Source: Albimonas marina
GTDB lineage: Bacteria > Pseudomonadota > Alphaproteobacteria > Rhodobacterales > Rhodobacteraceae
Direction of reading: 5' to 3'
Assembly: GCF_029223255.1 (NCBI RefSeq)
Contig: NZ_JARHUC010000001.1
Location: 558,001 to 622,000 of the forward strand
DNA: 64,000 nucleotides
Positions 37,505 to 45,798 of this stretch are shown here, in pieces. Position numbers and translations under genes: made by a program. Positions within the stretch are counted from its first letter, which is position 1, and each line of letters begins with the position of its first letter. The notes beneath the pieces were generated by a model. That model was not told where the DNA came from. It saw nothing but the letters and a program-made list of their open reading frames with translations, and searched no databases.

Positions 37505-37819
37505 GGCGCCCTGCGGGCGGGCTTGGAGCCGTGGCGGGCGGGCGTGCGGGATGGCCAGGGGAGGGTATCAGGCGGAGGGGGGAAGGCCGCTTCGGGAGCT
37601 CACCAAAGAACAGGGCCGCGCCTGTCCTTCGAAGCCGTCCGTCGCTGAAGATGCCTGAGCGACTCGCCCGCCGGGGTCAAGGACAAGCCCCGCCAAGAGG
37701 CGGGGTCGCTTCGCGATCCTGGACCCCGGCGGGCGAGTCGCTCTTTACGGCATCAGCGACGGACGGCTCCGAAGAACAGGCGCTTCGCGCGGGCCTGCGG
37801 ACGTCGCGCAGGGGGCGCC
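37505..37819. repeat. Dispersed covarying palindromic element, copy A
   Basis: 315-bp element bounded by inverted GGCGCC ends. Its core (37618-37783, 166 bp) is one long hairpin. Outer stem: GTCCGTCGC 37637-37645 with GCGACGGAC 37756-37764. Inner stem: CGCCCGCCGGGGTC 37665-37678 with GACCCCGGCGGGCG 37722-37735. Apical hairpin: CCCCGCC 37688-37694 / GGCGGGG 37699-37705, followed by a small TCGC-TTC-GCGA hairpin. Asymmetric internal loops sit between the stems. Two other copies share the loops, but paired bases differ in a matched way. It lies between the convergent rpsD and exoD genes. Confidence 0.9.
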
Positions 37820-37851
37820 TGGAGGGGGCGGGGGAGCGCCGGGAGGCGCGG

Positions 37852-38502
37852 TCAGGCGCCGCCGGAGGTGAAGAACAGGACGGGGGCGGCCAGGACCAGG
37901 GCGATCACGGCGAAGGCGAGGCTCGCGAACAGGCCGTCGCGCACGATCAGCGAGATCGCCAGCAGGGCCACCGCGCCGCCGAGGACGGAGGAGGTGAAGG
38001 GCACCAGCTCCAGCGCCGGCATGGCAAGGCCGCACAGCAGGCACAGCAGCAGGATCGCCCGGTCGGCGGGCGGGCTGACCAGGCGGGGCAGGCGGCGGCG
38101 GGTGTGCCGCTCGATCCAGCCGACGGGCTTGCGCAGCCAGGCAACCGCCTCGCCCAGCCGGTCGCCGTCCACCCGGCGGCGCGTCACGAAGCCCGGCAGC
38201 CAGATCCGGTCGCGCCCCAGCAGCCCCGCGAGGCTGACCAGCGCGATGATCAGGCCGCAGACCGAGGACAGCAGCGGGATCCCCGACAGCGGCGTCATCA
38301 CCACCAGCGCGGGCACCAGCAGCAGGGTGACGTGGGACTGGCGGCCCACGGCCTCGACGATCTCGCCGGCGGAGGGGCGGTCGTGCGTCGCGGCCTCGTC
38401 GAGGCGGTCGAGGACGGTGGAGATCGGGCCGGACCCGGACGCGTCGGCGCCCGAGTGCGGGCCCGAATGCGGGGTCGGCTCCGGGGCGGCGTCGTGGGAC
38501 AT
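37852..38502 (-). CDS. exoD: ExoD-family exopolysaccharide synthesis protein
   Basis: 216 residues from ATG 38502 (MSHDAAPEPTPHS), with GGAG seven bases upstream; an upstream GTG at 38535 is possible. The hydrophilic N-terminus includes GEIVEAVGRQSHVTLLLVPALVVMTPLSGIPLLSSVCGL (ExoD core), then RDRIWLPGFV and 3-4 membrane helices. ExoD mutants of rhizobia are altered in exopolysaccharide and alkali tolerance; the molecular role is unknown. A VPLPA-signal protein elsewhere in the window would fit an EPS connection, but no glycosyltransferases are nearby. Confidence 0.85.
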   Translation of the reverse strand: MSHDAAPEPTPHSGPHSGADASGSGPISTVLDRLDEAATHDRPSAGEIVEAVGRQSHVTLLLVPALVVMTPLSGIPLLSSVCGLIIALVSLAGLLGRDRIWLPGFVTRRRVDGDRLGEAVAWLRKPVGWIERHTRRRLPRLVSPPADRAILLLCLLCGLAMPALELVPFTSSVLGGAVALLAISLIVRDGLFASLAFAVIALVLAAPVLFFTSGGA

Positions 38503-38679
38503 CGAAAACTCCGGGTCTGCAATGGGTCGTGTCACGATCTCGGGCGGCGGGCCGGGGTTTCAAGGGGACCGCGCGGGCGCGACGCGGCCGGGTTCGCAGG
38601 GCGCGGAGGGGCGCCGGAGGCCGGTCGGGAGCGGGGCGCCCGGGGCAGGGATGCCTCTGCGCGCGCGGATGGGGGCGGC

Positions 38680-38853
38680 TCAGGCGCGGCGCGGGAGGAG
38701 GCCGGGCGGTTCGCCCTGCGGCGCGCGGCGGACGAAGGGGCTGGGCGCGACCCGGGCGTGGTCTTGGACCCAGGCCCGCCAGGTCAGGACCGGGACCTCC
38801 GGCGGCGGGGCCTGCCGGGTCCGCTCGGCCACAGGGGGCGCGCCGGGGTTCAT
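38680..38853 (-). CDS. Possible small protein (57 residues), unverified
   Basis: ATG 38853 to TGA 38680. The peptide starts MNPGAPPVAERTRQ and contains a central VPVLTWRAWVQDHARV segment with two Trp residues, then a basic Pro/Arg tail. Third codon positions are almost all G/C, as in real genes here, but high-GC non-coding frames also look like this. The ribosome-binding site is weak (AGGG very close to ATG). No family recognised; listed only as a candidate. Confidence 0.3.
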   Translation of the reverse strand: MNPGAPPVAERTRQAPPPEVPVLTWRAWVQDHARVAPSPFVRRAPQGEPPGLLPRRA

Positions 38854-38869
38854 GCCCTGTATGCAAAAC

Positions 38870-38898
38870 TGGACGCATCCCCCTGCCCAAGGTATCTT
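38870..38898 (+). promoter_or_regulatory. Candidate promoter of the dapC-like/ftsK unit
   Basis: TGGACG (38870-38875), a 17-bp spacer and TATCTT (38893-38898), in an AT-richer patch about 55 bp before the aminotransferase start. Confidence 0.5.
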
Positions 38899-38954
38899 TT
38901 CGCGAAACGAGGGCCGCGCCAAATGACGGCCCCGTCGGAATGAGGCCAGGCAAG

Positions 38955-40166
38955 ATGCAGCAGCCCGAGCGATTCTCGGACCTGCCGGAGTACGCGTTTC
39001 CGCGGCTCCGGGCCCTGTTGGAGGGGACGCCGGCGGGCGGTCCCCTGCTTCCCATGTCGCTGGGCGAGCCCCGCCACCCGCTGCCGCCCTTCTTGGGCGA
39101 GGAGCTGGCGCGCCACCACGACCTCTACGGCCGATACCCGCCGAACGAGGGCTATCCCGAGCTGCGCGAGGCGATCGCGGGCTGGCTGCGCAGCCGCTTC
39201 GGCATCGCCGAGGATCGCGCCGACCCCGAGCGCCATGTCTTCCCGCTGAACGGCACGCGCGAGGGGCTGTTCGCGGCCTGCCTCGCGCTGGTGCCCGAGA
39301 AGAAGAACGGCGAGCGGCCGGCGGTGCTGATCCCCAACCCGTTCTACCAGTGCTACGCCGTCGCAGCCCTGACCGCGGGGGCGGAGCCGATCTACGTCCC
39401 CGCCACGCCCGAGAGCGGCTTCCTGCCGGACTTCGAAAACCTGGACGAGGCGCTGCTGGCGCGCACGGCGGCGGTCTACCTGTGCTCGCCCGCCAACCCG
39501 CAGGGGGTGGTCGCGGACCTCGGGCGCTGGAAGCGGCTGATCGCGCTGGCCGAGAAGCACGACTTCTACGTCTTCGCCGACGAGTGCTATTCCGAGATCT
39601 GGCGCGAGACGCCGCCCCCCTCGGCCCTGCAGGCGGCGCAGGAGATGGGCGCGGACCCCGAGCGGGTGATGGTGTTCCACTCGCTCTCCAAGCGCTCGAA
39701 CCTGCCGGGCATCCGCTCGGGCTTCTGCGCGGGCGGGCCGAAGGCGATCGCGGCGATGCGCAAGCTGCGGGCCTACACCGGCGCGCCGATCCCGGGGCCG
39801 ATCCAGATGGCCTCGGCCGCGGTGTGGCGGGACGAGGCGCATGTCGACGCCTCGCGCGCCCTGTACCACGAGAAATACCGGCTGGCGGACCGCATCCTGG
39901 GGAACATGGAGGGCTACCGCCCGCCCGAGGCCGGGTTCTTCCTGTGGATCGACGTCTCCTCGAAGTGGGGGAACGGCGAGGCGGCGACGCTGCACCTGTG
40001 GAAGAAGACCGGGGTGCGGGTGCTGCCGGGCGCCTATCTCTCGCGCCCCTCGCCGGAATGGCTGGGGGGCGGCGATCCGGGCGACGCCTACATCCGGGCG
40101 GCGCTGGTGGAATCCGTGGACGACGTCGAGCGCGGGCTGACCCTGATCCGCGACACGCTGGGCTGA
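38955..40166 (+). CDS. PLP-dependent aminotransferase, DapC-like
   Basis: 403 residues from ATG 38955 (MQQPERFSDLPEYAFPRL); ATG 38940 is an in-frame alternative. Class I/II fold. Cofactor residues are visible in NGTREGLFAACLAL, NPFYQCYAVAA, CSPANPQGVV, ADECYSEIW and the Schiff-base lysine in HSLSKRSNLPGIRSGF. The SKRSN-PG-RSG form of that motif is typical of N-succinyl-diaminopimelate aminotransferase (DapC), so a role in lysine and wall precursor synthesis is likely but not proven. ftsK follows on the same strand after 80 bp, a common order in Rhodobacterales. Confidence 0.88.
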   Translation: MQQPERFSDLPEYAFPRLRALLEGTPAGGPLLPMSLGEPRHPLPPFLGEELARHHDLYGRYPPNEGYPELREAIAGWLRSRFGIAEDRADPERHVFPLNGTREGLFAACLALVPEKKNGERPAVLIPNPFYQCYAVAALTAGAEPIYVPATPESGFLPDFENLDEALLARTAAVYLCSPANPQGVVADLGRWKRLIALAEKHDFYVFADECYSEIWRETPPPSALQAAQEMGADPERVMVFHSLSKRSNLPGIRSGFCAGGPKAIAAMRKLRAYTGAPIPGPIQMASAAVWRDEAHVDASRALYHEKYRLADRILGNMEGYRPPEAGFFLWIDVSSKWGNGEAATLHLWKKTGVRVLPGAYLSRPSPEWLGGGDPGDAYIRAALVESVDDVERGLTLIRDTLG

Positions 40167-40246
40167 GGCAGGGCCGGCGCGCCGTCGACCGGCCGGGCGC
40201 GCGGCCCTGACGACAGGCCAAGACAACAGGAAAGACAGGCAGACCG

Positions 40247-42928
40247 ATGGCGTTCTTCTCCCGTTCCGACCTCGACGACGACTTCGGCGGCCGCGACGCC
40301 TTCCTGCCGGAAAGCTGGTCCGAGGTGATCGGCCGCCGCTTCACCGAGTTCGCGGGCCTGGCGCTGGCGATCCTGGCGGTCGTGGCGGCGGGGATGCTGG
40401 CCAGCTACGACCCCAACGATCCCAGTTTCTTCAACGCCTCGGACGGGGCGCCGTCGAACTGGCTGGGCCTGCCGGGCGCCTATCTCGCCGATCCGCTGAT
40501 GCGCACGCTGGGCCTCGCCGCCTGGTCGCTGGTGCTGCTGCCCGGCGTCTGGGGCTGGCGGCTGGTGACGCATGAGGGCGAGTGGCGGGCCTGGTCGCGC
40601 CTGCTGGTGGCGCCGGTGGCGATCCTGGCCGCGGCGGCCTGCCTGTCGGCCCATGTGCCGCCCGAGAGCTGGCCGCATCCCTACGGGCTGGGCGGGCTGA
40701 TCGGCGACGGCGCCGACCGCACGCTGGTCGCCTACATGCCCTGGGGGCTGGAGCTGTCGCTGCCGATCCTCTCGGCCGGGCTGCTGGTCGCGACCGTGCT
40801 GCTGGGGGGCCTCGCGCTGGGCATGGACACGGCCGAGGCGGCCGAGATCCTGCGCTGGCTGGTCTCGGGCCTCGCCTGGGCCTCGCGCACCTCGCTGGGG
40901 CTGGTGGGGCTGGTGCTGGGCGGCGCCGCGCGGCGGGTCTCGCGCCCGCGCTCGGCCCGCGTGGCCCCGCCCGAGCCCTACGGCGCCGCGCGTCGGGAGC
41001 CGGCGCAGGCCTATGACGACGAAGACGACGACGAGGAGGAGGTCGAGGACGAGCCCCCCCTCACCGCGCGCCGCCGCCGCCCGCGCCTGGGCTCGGCGCT
41101 CGACGACGAGCCGGTGGAGCGGGGCGCCGGCCCGCGCGAGCCCAGCGTGCTGGACCGCATCCGCTCGGCCGCCAAGCGCATCGAGCCCGCCGCCATGTCG
41201 CGCCGCGAGCCGGAGCTGGACGAGGACGAGATCCTCTACGACGACGAGGACGCCTACGAGGCGCCGGTCGCGGCCCCCGCCCCGCGCGCGCCCGCGCCGA
41301 TCCCGGTTCCCCAGCCGCGCGCGGAAGTCGCCGCGCCGCTGAAGAAGGTGCCGGTCAGCCGCCGGGCGGAGGCGGAGCAGCAGCCGAAGTTCGAGTTCGA
41401 CGACCTCTCGGAGGACGCGGCCTGGTCCTGCCCGCCGCTCTCGCTGCTGCAGAACCCGCGCGAGATCGCGCGCCCCCAGCACTCGACCGAGGCGCTGGAG
41501 GAGAACGCCCGCATGCTCGAGGCGGTGCTGGACGACTACGGCATCCGCGGCGAGATCGTGAAGGTCTCCCCCGGCCCCGTGGTGACCATGTACGAGCTGG
41601 AGCCGGCGCCGGGCCTGAAGGCCTCGCGCGTGATCGGGCTCGCCGACGACATCGCGCGGTCGATGTCGGCGCTCGCCGCCCGCGTCTCGACCGTGCCCGG
41701 CCGCTCGATCATCGGCATCGAGCTGCCCAACGAGGTGCGCGAGAAGGTGCTGCTGCGCGAGCTGTTCGCCGCGAAGTCCTTCGGCGACGCCAAGGAGAAG
41801 CTGCTGATCGCGCTGGGCAAGGACATCGCCGGCGCGCCGATGGTGGCGAACCTCGCGCGGATGCCTCACCTGCTGATCGCGGGCACCACCGGCTCGGGCA
41901 AGTCGGTGGCGATCAACGTGATGATCCTGTCGCTCCTCTACCGGCTGTCGCCGAAGGAGTGCCGGATGATCATGATCGACCCCAAGATGCTGGAGCTCAG
42001 CGTCTACGACGGCATCCCGCACCTGCTGTCCCCGGTGGTGACGGACCCCAAGAAGGCGGTGGTGGCCCTGAAGTGGACGGTCGCCGAGATGGAGGACCGC
42101 TACCGCAAGATGTCGCGCATGGGCGTGCGCAACATCGAGGGCTACAACCAGCGCGTCCGCGACGCCCAGTCCCGCGGCGAGGCCTTCACCCGCTCGGTCC
42201 AGACCGGCTTCGACCCCGACACCGGCGAGCCGATCATCGAGACCCAGGAGTTCGAGCCCGAGGAGCTGCCCTTCATCGTCGTCGTGGTCGACGAGATGGC
42301 CGACCTGATGATGGTCGCGGGCAAGGAGATCGAGGCCTGCATCCAGCGCCTGGCCCAGATGGCCCGCGCCTCGGGCATCCACCTGATCATGGCCACGCAG
42401 CGCCCCTCGGTCGACGTCATCACCGGCACCATCAAGGCGAACTTCCCCACCCGCATCTCGTTCCAGGTGACGTCCAAGATCGACTCGCGGACCATCCTGG
42501 GCGAGCAGGGCGCCGAGCAGCTGCTGGGCATGGGCGACATGCTCTACATGGCCGGCGGCGGGCGGGTGACGCGCGTGCACGGGCCCTTCGTCTCGGACGA
42601 GGAGGTCGAGGAGGTGGTGATGCACCTCAAGGCCCAGGGCGAGCCCGACTACATCGGCGGCGTCACCGACGGCCCCGACGAGGAGGCCGCGGCCGACATC
42701 GACGCGGTGCTGGGCCTGGGCGCGGGCGACGACTCCGAGGCCGACCTCTACGACCGCGCGGTGGCGATCGTGGCGCGCGACCGCAAGTGCTCGACCTCCT
42801 ACATCCAGCGCAAGCTCGCCATCGGCTACCAGCGCGCCGCGCGCCTGGTGGAGCAGATGGAGGAGCAGGGCGTGGTCACCCCGGCCAACAAGGTCGGCAA
42901 GCGGGAGATCCTGGTGGGCGAGGTCTGA
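40247..42928 (+). CDS. ftsK: DNA translocase FtsK
   Basis: 893 residues. Four N-terminal membrane helices (to ~200) anchor it at the septum. A Pro/Glu/Arg-rich linker (about 210-400, very acidic near DDEDDDEEEVEDE) follows. The motor has Walker A GTTGSGKS at 547-554, Walker B FIVVVVDEMADLMM, and MATQRPSVDVITGTIKANFPTRISF. The C-terminal gamma winged-helix (from ~825, TSYIQRKLAIGYQRAARLVEQMEEQGVV) reads KOPS DNA. It pumps chromosome dimer termini through the division site with XerCD. Length is normal for alphaproteobacteria. Confidence 0.98.
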   Translation: MAFFSRSDLDDDFGGRDAFLPESWSEVIGRRFTEFAGLALAILAVVAAGMLASYDPNDPSFFNASDGAPSNWLGLPGAYLADPLMRTLGLAAWSLVLLPGVWGWRLVTHEGEWRAWSRLLVAPVAILAAAACLSAHVPPESWPHPYGLGGLIGDGADRTLVAYMPWGLELSLPILSAGLLVATVLLGGLALGMDTAEAAEILRWLVSGLAWASRTSLGLVGLVLGGAARRVSRPRSARVAPPEPYGAARREPAQAYDDEDDDEEEVEDEPPLTARRRRPRLGSALDDEPVERGAGPREPSVLDRIRSAAKRIEPAAMSRREPELDEDEILYDDEDAYEAPVAAPAPRAPAPIPVPQPRAEVAAPLKKVPVSRRAEAEQQPKFEFDDLSEDAAWSCPPLSLLQNPREIARPQHSTEALEENARMLEAVLDDYGIRGEIVKVSPGPVVTMYELEPAPGLKASRVIGLADDIARSMSALAARVSTVPGRSIIGIELPNEVREKVLLRELFAAKSFGDAKEKLLIALGKDIAGAPMVANLARMPHLLIAGTTGSGKSVAINVMILSLLYRLSPKECRMIMIDPKMLELSVYDGIPHLLSPVVTDPKKAVVALKWTVAEMEDRYRKMSRMGVRNIEGYNQRVRDAQSRGEAFTRSVQTGFDPDTGEPIIETQEFEPEELPFIVVVVDEMADLMMVAGKEIEACIQRLAQMARASGIHLIMATQRPSVDVITGTIKANFPTRISFQVTSKIDSRTILGEQGAEQLLGMGDMLYMAGGGRVTRVHGPFVSDEEVEEVVMHLKAQGEPDYIGGVTDGPDEEAAADIDAVLGLGAGDDSEADLYDRAVAIVARDRKCSTSYIQRKLAIGYQRAARLVEQMEEQGVVTPANKVGKREILVGEV

Positions 42929-42929
42929 T

Positions 42930-42950
42930 CCCGGCGCCTGCGGCGCCGGG
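42930..42950 (+). terminator. Hairpin after ftsK
   Basis: Stem CCCGGCGCC (42930-42938), loop TGC, GGCGCCGGG (42942-42950), one base after the stop codon. No T-tract, so it may protect the 3' end more than terminate. Confidence 0.55.
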
Positions 42951-42960
42951 GCGGTCTGCA

Positions 42961-43259
42961 GGCGCCCTGCGGGCGGGCTTGGGCCCGAGGCTTTCGTCGC
43001 GCCCGGATCTGGGCAGGGCGGGAACCTCCGGCGCGCTCCTGACTCACCCAAGAACAAGACGCCCCGCGCCAGTTCTCCGGACCCGTCTCTCGCTGATGGA
43101 TGCCTGAGCGACTCGCCCTACCCCGTCAAGGACAAGCCCGCGCAAGCGCGGGTCGCTTCGCGATCCTGGATGGGGGAGGACGAGTCGCTCTTTTCGGCAT
43201 CCGCGAGAGACGGCTCCGGAGAACAGGCGCTCCCCGCGGCGCGTGGGGCGGGCGGCGCC
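42961..43259. repeat. Dispersed covarying palindromic element, copy B
   Basis: 299 bp, same design as copy A with GGCGCC ends. Core hairpin 43066-43230. The outer stem is GTCTCTCGC (43085-43093) / GCGAGAGAC (43203-43211), against GTCCGTCGC / GCGACGGAC in copies A and C: two changes, both compensated. Apical hairpin CCCGCGC / GCGCGGG (43137-43143 / 43146-43152), again different in sequence but paired. The conserved segments GGACAAG, TCGCTTCGCGATCCTGG and GAGCGACTCG are kept. The inner stem is less perfect than in A and C. Between convergent ftsK and dctM. Confidence 0.88.
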
Positions 43260-43389
43260 TGGCGCAAGGCCGGCCGGCGGAGAGACGCGCGCGGCCGGCG
43301 CAGGCCTGGGGGCGCGCCGCGGGCGGGGCGGCGGCCACGGGCGCGAGGGGGGACGCGGCGCCTGCGTGCAGGGAGGCGGCGCGGGACGG

Positions 43390-43423
43390 AAAAAGGGCGC
43401 GACGGGGGGACCGTCGCGCCCTT
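43390..43423 (-). terminator. dctM terminator
   Basis: Perfect 13-bp stem AAGGGCGCGACGG (43393-43405) / CCGTCGCGCCCTT (43411-43423), 5-nt loop. On the minus strand the stem runs into a five-T tract (43394-43390). It ends the dctPQM transcript. Confidence 0.85.
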
Positions 43424-43456
43424 CTCGTTGCAGGCGTCGCGCGTCGGGGCGGCGGC

Positions 43457-44833
43457 CTACTTGGTGATGATCTCCGGGCCCATGAAGTAGGTGGGCAGGA
43501 AGGTCGACATCGGCGGGATGTAGGTCACCATGATCAGGAAGATGAAGAGGATGCCCAGCCAGGGCAGCGCCGCCTTCACCACGTCCCACATCGGCATTCC
43601 CGCCACGCCCGAGGTCACGAACAGGTTCAGGCCCACGGGCGGCGTGATCATCCCGATCTCCATGTTCACCACCATGATGATGCCCAGGTGGATCGGATCG
43701 ATCCCGAGGCTGATCGCGATCGGGAAAACCAGCGGCGCCACGATGATGATCAGGCCCGACGGCTCCATGAACTGGCCGCCGATCAGCAGTATCACGTTCA
43801 CGATGATCAGGAACATGATCGGGCCGAAGCCCGCGTCGAGCATCGAGTTCGCGATCGCCTGGGGGATCTGCTCGTCCGTCAGAACGTGCTTGAGGATCAG
43901 GGCGTTGGCGATGATGAACAACAGCGTCACCGTCAGCTTGCCGCCCTCGAACAGCGCGTCGCGCGTGTCGGGGTGGACCCAGACCGTCAGCAGGCTCCAG
44001 GGCTTGCGCAGGAACGACACCGGGCGCCCCGCGCCCGCGTCCTTCAGCGGGCCCATGTCGCGGTAGACGAAGTTCGCGATCAGGAAGGCGTAGACGGCGG
44101 CGACCGCCGCGGCCTCGGTCGGGGTGAACACGCCGCCGTAGATGCCGCCCAGGATGATCACGATCAGGAACAGGCCCCAGCCGGCGTCCATGCCCGAGGC
44201 GATCACCTCGCCCCAGCCCTTCCAGTCGCCCTTCGGCAGGTTCTTCACCCGCGCGGCGACGTAGATGCCGATCATCAGCATCAGGCCCGCGATCAGGCCC
44301 GGGATCACGCCCGCGAGGAACATGCGCCCGACCGAGACGTCGGTGGCCGAGGCGTAGACCACCATCACGATGGAGGGCGGGATCAGGATGCCCAGCGTGC
44401 CGGCGTTGCAGATCACGCCGGCCGCGAAGCTCTTGGAATAGCCGACCTGCTGCATGCCCGCGATGACGATGCCGCCGATGGCGACCACCGTCGCCGGGGA
44501 CGAGCCCGAGAGCGCCGCGAACAGCATGCAGGCGAAGACGCCGGCGATCGCGAGGCCGCCCCGGAACTGGCCCACGCAGGCGATGGAGAAGCGGATGATC
44601 CGGCTCGCCACCCCGCCCGTCGACATGAAGGTCGAGGCCAGCACGAAGAAGGGGATGGCGAGCAGCGTGTAGTGCCCGGCCATGGCGTTGTAGAGCGTCT
44701 GGGCGATGGACCCCAGCGAGCTGTCCGACAGCGCCAGCAGGAACAGGGTCGAGGAGACGCCCAGCGCCACCGCGATGGGGACGCCGATCAGCAGCAGGCC
44801 GATGACGACGGCGAAAAGGATCGCGACTTCCAT
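43457..44833 (-). CDS. dctM: TRAP transporter large permease DctM
   Basis: 458 residues, about 12 helices, ion-transporter superfamily. Typical segments: LFAALSGSSPATVVAIGGIVIAGMQQVGYSKSFAAGVICNAGTLGILIPPSIVMVVY near the middle and GMITPPVGLNLFVTSGVAGMPM near the C-terminus. An expanded loop near 235-275 (VYRDMGPLKDAGAG) is common in the dicarboxylate/malate subgroup. It transports the DctP-bound substrate with a sodium gradient. It starts 4 bp after the dctQ stop. Confidence 0.96.
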   Translation of the reverse strand: MEVAILFAVVIGLLLIGVPIAVALGVSSTLFLLALSDSSLGSIAQTLYNAMAGHYTLLAIPFFVLASTFMSTGGVASRIIRFSIACVGQFRGGLAIAGVFACMLFAALSGSSPATVVAIGGIVIAGMQQVGYSKSFAAGVICNAGTLGILIPPSIVMVVYASATDVSVGRMFLAGVIPGLIAGLMLMIGIYVAARVKNLPKGDWKGWGEVIASGMDAGWGLFLIVIILGGIYGGVFTPTEAAAVAAVYAFLIANFVYRDMGPLKDAGAGRPVSFLRKPWSLLTVWVHPDTRDALFEGGKLTVTLLFIIANALILKHVLTDEQIPQAIANSMLDAGFGPIMFLIIVNVILLIGGQFMEPSGLIIIVAPLVFPIAISLGIDPIHLGIIMVVNMEIGMITPPVGLNLFVTSGVAGMPMWDVVKAALPWLGILFIFLIMVTYIPPMSTFLPTYFMGPEIITK

Positions 44834-44837
44834 GGTC

Positions 44838-45578
44838 TCAGCGCTCCTTCGGGCCGCGGTGCGCGGGGTCGTGGTGGTGCAGCGGGTCCCGGGCCCCGGG
44901 CTCGGGGATGGCGTGGTGGGAGCGGGCGTCCTCGACCGCCTCCTCCGCCTCGTGGGAGGCGATCAGCGAGGCGCGCTCGCCCGAGAGCAGCTCCCACAGG
45001 GCCTGGGCGAAGCGCAGCACCAGCAGCAGCATCGACAGGGGCAGGATCACGTAGGGGATCAGCCGGGGCATCTTCTCGTAGGCCTCGCCCTCGTTGAACC
45101 AGGCGGCGAAGGTCTCGTTGAGGAAGGCGGGCATGGGCACGTCGTTCATCTCGTACCAGCCCTGCCCGCGGGAGTTGGCGAAGCCCGTGGGGAACCAGCG
45201 CCCCGAGGTCGCGTTCATCTCGCCGTAGGGGGCCCAGAAGTCCCAGGCGCCCTTCAGCAGCAGCAGCGCGAAGGCCAGGCAGATGAGCGCGGCGACGATC
45301 GACAGCGCCCGGCGCACGCCGGGCGAGACGATGTTGAGCACCGCGTCCACGCCCAGGTGCGCGGTGACCTTCACGCAGTAGCTCGCGCCCAGCAGCACCA
45401 GCCAGGCGAACAGGAACGAGGTGACCTCGAGCGCCCACAGGATGTTGGAGTTGAAGACGTAGCGCGCGACCACGTTGGCGAACGTGATCAGCGTCATGGC
45501 GCCCAGGATGGCGGCGATCAGCGTCTCTTCGACGGCGTTGATCGCGCGCCCCGCGGGCGTGCGGGCCTTGTGATGCAT
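44838..45578 (-). CDS. dctQ: TRAP transporter small permease DctQ
   Basis: 246 residues, four helices. NAVEETLIAAILGAMTLITFANVVARYVFN is the DctQ hallmark at the N-terminus, then ALEVTSFLFAWLVLLGASYCVKVTAHLGVDAV. An insertion of ~70 residues between helices 3 and 4 (WAPYGEMNATSGRWF...) and a long cytosolic His/Glu-rich tail make it longer than the usual ~170 residues; this long form occurs with C4-dicarboxylate DctM proteins. GGGAGG precedes ATG 45578. Confidence 0.92.
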   Translation of the reverse strand: MHHKARTPAGRAINAVEETLIAAILGAMTLITFANVVARYVFNSNILWALEVTSFLFAWLVLLGASYCVKVTAHLGVDAVLNIVSPGVRRALSIVAALICLAFALLLLKGAWDFWAPYGEMNATSGRWFPTGFANSRGQGWYEMNDVPMPAFLNETFAAWFNEGEAYEKMPRLIPYVILPLSMLLLVLRFAQALWELLSGERASLIASHEAEEAVEDARSHHAIPEPGARDPLHHHDPAHRGPKER

Positions 45579-45754
45579 CGGGGCCTCCCCCCCTGCCGAC
45601 GGGGGCGTCGCGCCCCGGGCTGGAGCGCGCGAGCCGGCCGCCGGAACCGTTGCGCGCCGGGGGCCTCTCCTCCCAGAGGACCTCCGGCGCCGGTCCGCGC
45701 CCTCCCGGCGGCCAGGCCGGCGGGAGGGGCGCGTCGTCGTCGTGCGGGTCGGTT

Positions 45755-45787
45755 CGCCGCCCGCCCCGGCGGGCGGGGCGGGCGGCG
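45755..45787. promoter_or_regulatory. Intercistronic hairpin between dctP and dctQ
   Basis: Perfect 12-bp GC stem CGCCGCCCGCCC (45755-45766) / GGGCGGGCGGCG (45776-45787), 9-nt loop, 11 bp downstream of the dctP stop and without a T-tract. It probably protects dctP mRNA or partly terminates, giving more binding protein than permease. Confidence 0.6.
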
Positions 45788-45798
45788 TCCGGCCTCGA

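Larger units (their letters stand above)
37425..37851. other. Convergent spacer rpsD/exoD: terminator plus repeat copy A
   Basis: About 430 bases with no gene: the rpsD terminator (37453-37482) followed by the dispersed palindromic element copy A (37505-37819). Confidence 0.8.
38503..38954. other. Spacer exoD/aminotransferase
   Basis: About 450 bases. It holds a candidate 57-residue minus-strand frame (38680-38853) and a good promoter-like sequence for the aminotransferase gene (38870-38898). Confidence 0.6.
42929..43456. other. Convergent spacer ftsK/dctM: terminators plus repeat copy B
   Basis: About 530 bases without a gene: a hairpin right after the ftsK stop (42930-42950), palindromic element copy B (42961-43259) and the dctM terminator (43390-43423). 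Confidence 0.8.
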
